Assembly (NCBI GenBank): GCA_012295275.1
Contig: CM022667.1
Span: forward strand, 4,454,708-4,518,707
Reading direction: 5' to 3'
Source of the DNA: Chrysomallon squamiferum
Taxonomy: Eukaryota > Mollusca > Gastropoda > Neomphalida > Peltospiridae
Length of the DNA stretch: 64,000 bases
A program made the translations under genes and the position numbers. Below are positions 56,701-64,000 of the stretch, piece by piece; position 1 is the stretch's first letter, and every line of letters begins with the position of its first letter. Below the pieces are notes generated by a model. That model was not told where the DNA came from. It ran no database searches and was given only the letters and a program-made list of their open reading frames with translations.

Positions 56701-57457
56701 TAATAAAGCAATTTAAATGAAGAAATTTAAGAATTATTATTAATGGTATATATCATTTACTGATTTAAATATGTTTAGTTTACTTTCATTTTTTAGGACA
56801 AGGGTGTACATTAAGAGTTTTACTGAGACCACAGCATGCAAATCTTTCTAAATGAATATTGTAACATCAGAGGGTTTCCAACTGGAATTTTTACATAATG
56901 TTTGTAGGTGGTAAATCATTAAAGCTGATCACTGCAAATTTATTATAATCATTAAAAGTAAGACACACGTATTTAAATTCCTTTTTTAATGTGCTTGCTT
57001 CTTGTCCGTAGCCAAAAAATGAAAATACCAGAAAAGATTAACCAAATAAAAATGAAAGTCTTTTTTTTTTTTTACAAAATGATATCTTTATGATGATCAA
57101 ATGAACATAGTTAAAAACAAAAACAGGCAAGTGATATATTCTAGCACAAGTTTCTAATTTTTAACACCACACAATCACACTCATTTCCATCATCCAATCA
57201 TAAATCAAAGTTTTGTAAGGAGATGAAACGTTTTCATCATGAGAAATGAATTGTCAAACTTGTCTCTGAGAATGGTGCAGAAATGAATTATTTTAACACT
57301 GGCTGTATCCACAGTCATTTCACATAGCAGCTTCGCTAGTCACTTTTAACACAAACTCTGGTTTACAAATAATCATCCACAGGCATCACACAATGTACAG
57401 TGTATCCTCTTTAACACATTTACTCCAGGAAAACCATTCAGCATTTTAAGAATCACT
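53192..57457. other. Convergent 3' region KCTD1/15 and SNRPB
   Basis: No gene is seen. The KCTD 3' UTR probably runs to AATAAA-rich sequence near 53860-53885. Poly-T runs lie at 53370-53392 and 53677-53708, (GAT)n at 55618-55644, and a Tigger/pogo-like element at 55757-56044. Confidence 0.6.
55757..56044. mobile_element. Candidate Tigger/pogo-like non-autonomous DNA element
   Basis: A 288-base unit starts CAGG and ends CCTG and is flanked on both sides by TA, the target duplication of Tc1/mariner/pogo elements. The left end reads CAGGTACCGGACCAATTATC then CGGACACC. The right end, reversed, reads CAGGAAACACCAGAAAACC then GGACG, so the termini match imperfectly (CAGG, ACC, CCGGAC). ATTATCCGG-type termini are known from Tigger elements. 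Interior CpG content is higher than the flanks. A 125-codon minus-strand frame across it has no transposase motif I recognise. Confidence 0.5.
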
Positions 57458-57645
57458 TCAATATCTTCCTGGTGGCGGAGGCCCTGAAAATAAAAATAAA
57501 CAATAAAAATAAAATACATTAATAAAATATATAATGCAACAATAAAAATATGAATGAATATATAATCATCATGTTACAAATTAACAGATGTTTTATTTTT
57601 ATTATACTAATCTATCACAGAGATTCTTATCAATGATCCTAGACT

Positions 57646-57689
<44 letters not shown>

Positions 57690-60600
57690 CATTGATAGAA
57701 TTTTATCAGAACATAATTTATGCAGTAATTTAAACTTGTGCAAAATGATTTAAATTATAAAACAGAATTTTTTGGGTATCTTTATTGGAAAATAAACATA
57801 ACAAAAATATCTGCAAGTATTCTTAATTAAAAATAATAAAATTTAAACATTTATTAAAACTTTTGTTCCTGCACACACCCACACCCACACACACAATGTG
57901 AATGAACAGTTACTTCAATATCATTACTTTTAAGATTACTTTGAAAAAAATGACAACAAAAACAATCTTGCAAGAGAATAATAAAAATGTGCAGCTTTGC
58001 AGTATGGTTGTAATTTTTCTAACCACGGCTTCCTGTTGTAATCACCAAATTGCTCTTAAATAATAGCACCTCCCCTCCTGAATGGGAGCCTGCGGCCGTT
58101 CACTACAACTTAATAAGCCTGCAATCACTGAAGCAGTCGCCCTCACTTTACACTGAAAACACCTGCCATGCCTAGTGGCTCTCGTCCTAATGTACTTTTT
58201 AGCCCGCAGCACGCTTGGGCATTTCGTGTGAGTGGATAAGACGAGAGTAACAAGTTATTACTGGCTGTGGAGGGCCGCGGGCCTCGCAAAATGTCAAAAT
58301 CAATACACACTTGATGAAAGCGTAATCAGAAAGGGCTCGAGGCTGCTGAGAAATGATGATTACTTCCCCTGGCCACGGAGATCAGAGCGAAACTTTTGAA
58401 AAGATCAGACAACCATGTATATTTTGTTACATGAAAACTTAAGCCCGTATTGTCACAACTTCCCAATAAGTTCTTTTTTGTTCCCAGACCTCCCAGGCAT
58501 TTCCTTCATATTTTTCTCCCTTCTATATTACAATTTTTTCTTCTTCTTTTTACCAGATTATTCAAATATTTTTCTTACAGCAGTGGATACTTTTTTTTTT
58601 TTTTTTCATCTTCTTTGTCTATTTTACAGTTCACCTGATTTTTAAATTGAAATTATAATTTTTTGGAGGGGGGGGGGAGAGGTGAAATAGTGTATCTATG
58701 AAATAAGGTTACAAATGGTCAAAAGCAAACTCAAGAGATTTGCAAACAAATACTTTTAAATGATTTTTTTCATACAAAAAATTTCAAAGTTGCTTTGTAA
58801 TTACTATTATGCAACAGGAAACAGTTAATAACTATGTCTATTTTTTGGTTTTATCTTTTTCAATCTTCTTCATTTGAGATTCATTTAACAAACCAAACTG
58901 ATGTTTGCTAATACTGAAATGTTACCCGAGATATATTTATTAATTTGTTTTAAACCAAGTTTGTCATGTATCAGAATCAAAGGGGTTTGTTATCACTGCA
59001 TGCAGTATTTTATCAAGGTGCAATGTACTAATGGAATATGTTGATTTTTGTCAATTTAATGAAAAAAAAAAAAAAATGAAAAAATAAAGAAATTAAATAA
59101 ATAAATACAGTTTTTAAATAATATATAATCCAAAAAAGAACAAAACAAAAACAAAAAAAGTGTGTGTGTGTGTGTCTATAGTCAAGTGATAAATACACTT
59201 TATAAAAAAACTTGTAATTAAAAATTCTGCAAGTACTGTTGTAAATGAAAGTTTACCACCCAGTTTTTTTTTAATGAATTAGCCTAAACAAACCAATGAA
59301 AATTGTTCCAACACCTTTCCATTAAAACTTCCTAGTAACAAAACAGTTTCATACTTCATATATTACATAATGAGAATACTGAAAACATGTATTCAGTCAA
59401 ATCTGACCTCATCAAAGACACCATATCACTGTGATCGTTACATATCAGTTTTAACATTAAACAACAGGTAACTGGATTACTTGATAAATAAAGGCATCAG
59501 TGATTTAGTTAGGATCAAGATGATCAAGATGTTAACCAACTAAGCCTTGTAAGAACAGAGGTCATTTAATAAAATACATCAATTTATGCTGAGTAAATTT
59601 GATTAAATCAACACGAGATATTACACACAACTGCATGTAACTAATTAACCAATATGCGAATAAAGAAGGAACGAACTTGTGATCACTCAGAAACACAACA
59701 AAAATGCAAAATATATATATATATATAGACAGATATGAATGAATAAGCCAGAAATCAGATAAACAATTCTTTTAGCAATGTAAATATATTCAAAGGGAAA
59801 TAACTGCAATTACAACTTGGCAGAGTAAATAGAAGTAAATAAAGAGTTATTTATAACAGGCTTTCAGAAAACAATCTTTATACCACAAAATAATTTTGTA
59901 TATATTTTTTAATATTCATGAATGAAAGAAATGGTTATTTATCTCTCATTTTTTAAAATAAATTTTAATAACTAATATTTTTTAATATTTTAACAAAACA
60001 AAAACATTATTCATAAAATTCACATTTGGAAAATAATCAGATTTATCAAATTTAAAACGTGTTAACATATTATCAACTTTTTAAAATGATGGTCATTTAT
60101 CCACATTGCTTACACACACACACACACACACTGATTGATTAGTTATTTCAGTGACAATACATAAGATTTAGCTTATATTAAAATGAAACACTTCAACATT
60201 ACATGGGAAAGTGAGGCATGTTGGACCAGCCATCACATCTTTGTTAAAGCAGCAGCTAATCATTTTATTTCTCTACTGAAAAGAACCTTTCATCAAAATA
60301 TGCTTTGTTTATGAGAGAAGGTTAAAATTTCTGCTATTTTATTTTAGGGGTACAAAGGGACTTCTGTAACTTCATCACATGTCATTATATCATGTGTAAC
60401 AAGATCCAGTAAACATAGTTGTATCATAATAATCAGCTGTCTTGAGTACCTGTGTTAACTCTTCTATGTTGTGTACATTATTATGCCAGTCAAACTATAA
60501 AACTGGACCCTTAGAAAATGTAATTTGTAGCCCATCAAACCCAATTATTCATAGTTAAAAACAGGTTTAATGGTACTATTCACTTGTACACAACAACAAA

Positions 60601-63224
60601 CACATTAAGAATAGTTGCCATGATTTTAAGTAAGTATTACTTTAATTTCAGTTATAGATGATGAAATTATGGATGGAAGACAAAATGCAAGGAGGTGCTA
60701 TGTAATGGACAGTGGTAGCACACCAAAGTGGAAAATCCCACCAACATTTTGCAAACAATATTTCAAAAACATTGGCCTTCATGTTGGGGAGGTCATGTTT
60801 CAAAATAATAAAAGTTAGCAGGATTAAGAAATTAATTCTGAATCATCTAATACTGACAGCTGATGCTTCAAGCTACAGGGCTGGTGAAACAAGAAATGTA
60901 CATGTATCACATACCTCTCATCATTGGCATTGGTCCTCTCATTCCTGGTCCTCCACGTCCTATGCCACCCATCATAGGTCCTGAGACAAAAAAAAAAAAA
61001 TTGTTTTAATATAACCAAAACATAAGAACATGAGCAATAAATTACAAAAGAAAATAATAAATGGTAAAAAAAAATTGCTGAATGTCAAAAAAAAGAACCC
61101 AAAATATATATATATATATATATGCTAATTACCATTTTGTATCACTGCACATTTTAAATAAAATGGCCATTTCATTACAACAGCATTTCACAACTGGGGT
61201 TCTTTGAGAAACAGTGATAGATAGGCTAAAGAATTTTCGAGTAATTTTGTATTCTGAATCTTCTGATCATCCTTAATTCATTAAATGAAGAAGAACTGTG
61301 TGAACTGCAGTCTGATGATGAATTTACAGACCTAACCAGTTATCCAAAAAAATATATATACTATGTGTACAATATGTAATAAAATTATAAAAGAGGAACA
61401 TATTAGTAATTGTATATAACAAGGATAAAAAGATTGAGAAATGCTGCATTTGTATAACTTACCAGTTAACAGAATAACCAGTCCAGCTGGGAAAAAGGTC
61501 CACATTTAAAATGCTTTTTAATATATGTATGTATGTCTCTTATTAAACTAACACAAAATAACCCTCTTCATAACTAACTGCTTTATGTTTTGATGATATT
61601 TGTATGTCTCAGTGACACAAAGAGTTGTACCAGCACGAGCTTTAGCTGGACTGGTCAAAGTGTAGAGTCAAGACAGATTATACACAATGGGGGAGATAAC
61701 AGAAACCTTGAGAACTGAAGTCAGAATTTTGGGCAGCTCACACTAACAGATCACAATGCCATGCATTAACAAACATCATGATTACACAATCTTTACCTTG
61801 AAATCCACCCCTTCCTGGGGCCATCATCTGTGGGGACGGTCCACCAACTCCTCTAGCCGGTCCTTGCAGACCCGGCCCAGCTCCCCGCCCAGGGGCGGCA
61901 CCCATCCCTCTACCAGCAGCCCGGCCCATTCCTGGACCTCCACCACCTAGAGGGACACGTGAAATACCTTCCTGCAATGCAAAAATCAATCAAAAGTTTA
62001 CCAAACAATAAAACAATGGGATCTGGTGAAGCTATTATTTTCTAATAACTGAAATTATCATATAGTCCCACCTATCTTAATGCCAAATACTTGAAATATA
62101 CTCCTGTCTAACATTATATTAAAAAAATAATTTAAAAAATTTAAAATACAAATTGTTCTACTGAACTCTCAGAGTGAGACATAAAATAAAAAATATGTAA
62201 TATATATATGTATCGATTTGTTTGCAGAAAAACACAAACATGGGGCTATATAATTATTAATGAACATTGCACCCTGCTGTTATAAGTAAAAATTAAATTC
62301 CTTGATAAAAAAATATATATCCACATTTGAATAATAAAAGAATAAAAAAAAAGAGTTGATCTGCATGTGTTTTTAAATTTTCTCATTGACTATGAAAAAG
62401 TACTTCAGTGAGAATTTTAAACTGTTTATTAAAAACATCTTAATAATCTCATATTACAAACCTCTGCTGGAGGAGGTCCTTCCACTGTCATAGACACAAG
62501 GTGTTCTCCCCGTAACAGAACTAAACCCAGAACTCTCTTCTCTTCTCGTTCACCTGACTTCGTACTTTTTGGTTTTATTTTGCGAAATTCATCACAGTCG
62601 CCTAGAATAAGATTCATGTGTTTGTCAAATGCTTTAAACGTTCCGATGAAGGTGCGACCATCTTGAAGAGTGCACCTCATTCGGTAGTTTATATGCTGAA
62701 GCATCTTTGAGCTTTTGCCCACCTGTAAAAGAAAAATAATGAATATTTAACTTTTAAGTAAAAAATTCTTGTTGATAAATCATTATTTAACTTGGAATCA
62801 TTTTAATAAATTCCTTTCAAAATCTATATTGAAATTAACCTGTTTATAAAATGTGAAGATCTCAAGCAGGAACATATTTATTATATATATTTGTTATTTT
62901 ATGTCTCGTTCTCATTCAAGAGTCTCAGTATCTGTCGGTACCGGTGGCCATGTACTATGAAAGTACGATCATTTTCGATATAAAAATCACACAGTATTTG
63001 AATATACTTATCGTTCTAACATTGTGTATTTAAAATATAATTATATAAAAAGTTAAAGTTGGTCAGTTTTATATTAGGAAACGATAATAGAAATGTAAAC
63101 AATAGAAGCTGAGAAGGCTTGAAAATTAACTATATTTTTATATTAATTGTTGCTTTTAAAATAAAATAATAGTATACTGTAATAGTTCAAATATTTATGT
63201 ATATAATACAATTAGTTTTACCAT
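57458..63224 (-). CDS. SNRPB: Small nuclear ribonucleoprotein SmB/B'
   Basis: Core Sm protein of the heptameric ring on U1, U2, U4 and U5 snRNAs. Exons: 63224-63222, 62722-62462, 61971-61797, 60980-60915, 57483-57458, in phase, 176 residues. Exon 1 supplies only the ATG, followed by GTAAAA; MVGKSSK then aligns with the family start MTVGKSSK. Sm1 and Sm2 span about 8-85 ([60 protein letters not shown], then GPPP). The Gly/Arg/Met-rich tail contains [27 protein letters not shown] and GMRGPMPMM, substrates for arginine methylation and SMN binding in the family. It ends GPPPPGRY, with one proline motif where human SmB has several, so it is shorter (human about 231-240). An extra symmetric phase-1 exon in the 3.4 kb last intron cannot be excluded. 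Confidence 0.93.
58020..58400. promoter_or_regulatory. GC-balanced island inside the last SNRPB intron
   Basis: About 380 bases without simple repeats in otherwise AT-rich intron, with sequence such as GGGAGCCTGCGGCCGTTCAC and GGAGGGCCGCGGGCCTCGC. No long frame in the SNRPB direction. Could be an enhancer (KCTD1/15 lies next door) or a regulated poison exon of SNRPB. Confidence 0.35.
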
Positions 63225-64000
63225 TTTGTCAGCTTAGATGCAAGCCGATTTTCCAAAAATTAAAATGGGTTATAAACCCAAACTTCGAAATCGCGGTACT
63301 TGGTATCGTTTGTTTTACGTTTACTCGACAGAGCCATCTACAACCGGAAGGGAAGCAACTCTTGGTCATGTTCAATTTAACCTGTAATAATTTATTATTA
63401 TCCAATTTTAAATAACCAGCATCTCTATCTTTCTTTCTTCTTACTTCTTTTTATATTTCCTTTTTTAATTTAAAATTATTAATAATAAGTTTAGAAAGAC
63501 TCTATTCTCATTCTGTAAAGTGTAAAATAAAAAGATAAAAATCGAATTAAATGAATTACATAACAATTATGGACGCATTGGTTCTCTTTGATTAATAGGT
63601 CAGAATTTTGGTTAATCCGAAATTTTATACCGATAAAAAGACAAATATCAATTTCTGAAAAAAAAAAATGTATATACATTTTTTCTTTCCTTGATTTTTG
63701 TAACTTTTTTTTTTTTTCTTTTCTTTTCTGTGGACGGCTCACAATTTATTAAGCATACAATAGGCAATTCTAAAAGAAATGTTATTTTCCTGTTGCTTTG
63801 GCAGATGGCAGATGACAGATGCCTCCATGCCCCTTGAGTCTTAGCCCGTAAGAACAATAGATTTTGACAAACAAAATGCAATCGATTTTTTAAAATTATT
63901 TTTCTCTTTTTGTATGTATATATATATATATATATTCAGTGACCGTATATAAAAAAACCAAATAATTTTATCAGTCACACTGAATGTACTCATTTACAAT
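63225..64000. other. Upstream of SNRPB
   Basis: The SNRPB 5' UTR and promoter should lie in the first few hundred bases; the stretch at 63270-63370 has more CpG. Nothing else identifiable; poly-T and TA tracts follow to the window end. Confidence 0.5.

Overview
This is an intron-rich, AT-rich nuclear window from an animal, full of microsatellites. Protein similarity and gene structure fit an invertebrate, most likely a lophotrochozoan such as a mollusc. That placement is an inference from remembered family sequences and was not tested by a search. I see no operons, prokaryotic genes, CRISPR arrays, rRNA or tRNA genes.

I reconstructed six conserved genes exon by exon, each with splice phases that join. 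From left to right they are: ECI2 (enoyl-CoA delta isomerase 2 with an ACBP domain, + strand, 3983-9657); TWSG1 (Twisted gastrulation BMP modulator, - strand, 15303-13606); an RNF166/RNF114-family RING E3 ligase (+, 16675-20110); TTI1 (TELO2-interacting protein 1, -, 34275-22380, 24 exons); a KCTD1/KCTD15 orthologue (+, coding 48716-53191, probable noncoding first exon near 45.3-45.6 kb); and SNRPB (SmB/B', -, 63224-57458). There is also the 5' end of an unidentified gene at 1857-1100 (-) and a possible first exon of another at 34811 (+), divergent from TTI1.

Orientation alternates. ECI2/TWSG1, RNF166/TTI1 and KCTD/SNRPB converge. The unknown left gene/ECI2, TWSG1/RNF166 and TTI1/(possible exon) diverge. 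These are housekeeping and signalling genes (fat oxidation, BMP modulation, ubiquitylation, PIKK assembly, AP-2 repression, splicing) with no shared pathway, so the arrangement looks like ordinary gene order.

From 35 to 52 kb the window has almost no coding sequence but holds several more GC-balanced islands in AT-rich DNA around KCTD1/15. These look like cis-regulatory elements. A similar island lies inside an SNRPB intron. The best second-look items are two splice-site-spanning tandem duplications (ECI2, RNF166), a probable frameshift and an unresolved exon junction in TTI1, the location of a SUMO-type motif in the KCTD protein, an SNRPB first exon that codes only the start codon, a TA-flanked Tigger/pogo-like element at 55.8 kb, and degenerate minisatellites. 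I found no clearly novel multi-gene system.
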